Below are positions 63,571-64,000 of a stretch of 64,000 bases of DNA, piece after piece. The stretch lies in assembly GCA_022496805.1 (NCBI GenBank), contig CM040088.1, positions 29,456,452 to 29,520,451 on the forward strand. Direction: 5' to 3'. Source of the stretch: Pohlia nutans. Its lineage: Eukaryota > Streptophyta > Bryopsida > Bryales > Mniaceae. The notes beneath the pieces were generated by a model. It ran no database searches and was not told the origin of the DNA. It saw only the letters and a list, made by a program, of their open reading frames with translations. Numbering within the stretch: the stretch's first letter is position 1; every line of letters starts with the position of its first letter. The position numbers and the translations under genes are program-made.

Positions 63571-64000
63571 GTGGTCTTAAATGCGCTGTCCCGGAATAGG
63601 GTTGGCAGCGCGAGACGCGCGAGACGGGCCCCACGGGGTCCCACGCTGCCAAGAGCCTCTTCTTTTCCTTCCGAGCCTGATCTTTTTCCTGCCGTCTCCA
63701 GTTTTTTTCCTTTCCTTCCTGCCCCGCTCTCGCACGGGTCCCGCTGCCACGTCGGCAGTCTCGCCAGCCCCTCCCGGAGCATCTCGCGGTTTTGCCACGT
63801 CGGCAGTCTCGTGCCAGCTCGCCAGTCTCGCGCAAGGCCCATGCCATTCTCGCGATGCCATGCCAGATCCAGATCCATTCTAGGGGGGGGTATGGTTATG
63901 GTGATTATTGCTGCCGGTTTTAGGGCTTAGGGTTTAGGGTATGTCGAGACGAGAGTCGCTTGCAACAATTTTGCGCTATGGTCTAGGTTCCAAGATCCCC
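63571..64000. promoter_or_regulatory. GC-rich CpG-dense region at the window edge
   Basis: 63571-63870 is G/C-rich and CpG-dense with two copies of GCCACGTCGGCAGTCTCG about 48 bp apart (63746 and 63794). A telo-box-like GGGCTTAGGGTTTAGGG follows at 63922-63938. This looks like a promoter/leader of a gene lying beyond the right edge. The overlapping ORFs on both strands are composition artefacts. Confidence 0.4.

Noticed and set aside
63546..63930. Five overlapping ORFs of about 95-119 codons on both strands
   Set aside because: GC-rich DNA opens all frames; none has domain-like sequence, and the region looks like a promoter/leader.

Overview
This window looks like nuclear DNA of a land plant. 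Genes have many phase-0 GT/AG introns, and families include a plant KDM5-type JmjC demethylase, a SWEET transporter with its 37-nt micro-exon, a TIR-NBS-LRR and a chloroplast-targeted protein. A TIR-NBS-LRR beside AT-rich, MITE-dominated DNA, and a Tc1-type transposon, would fit a bryophyte (perhaps a moss). That taxonomic placement is inference and weak.

Layout. 1-8003: an eleven-exon JMJ14-like histone demethylase on +. 8004-32.9 kb: a gene desert of short DNA transposons. 32,924-35,123: a six-exon SWEET gene on +. 35-45 kb: more repeats, including a 1.4-kb Tc1-like foldback element. 45,063-49,214: a TIR-NBS-LRR gene on - with one frameshift. 50,404-50,836: a small one-span membrane protein on -. 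51-53 kb: orphan GC-richer segments and two more MITEs. 53,817-55,441: an untracked, decayed HOTHEAD-like GMC oxidoreductase on +. 57,107-58,738: a Tc1 DD34E transposon with a broken transposase. 60,212-60,914: a predicted thylakoid-lumen protein on +, convergent with a MYND-finger protein on - (62,867-61,551). The intergenic space between these two is tandemly duplicated.

The dominant non-genic signal is about thirty elements from at least ten families whose ends read TTAA-CCC(C/T)T(A/T)A. They are flanked by TTAA, which is the piggyBac signature. They lie singly, nested, and back to back sharing one TTAA. None encodes a transposase. Other short families carry hAT-type 8-bp duplications or a PIF/Harbinger-type TAA duplication. 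I saw no LTR retrotransposon or LINE coding sequence.

The genes do not form a pathway. Chromatin control (JMJ), sugar efflux (SWEET), immunity (TNL) and a plastid protein are simply neighbours separated by transposon-rich DNA.
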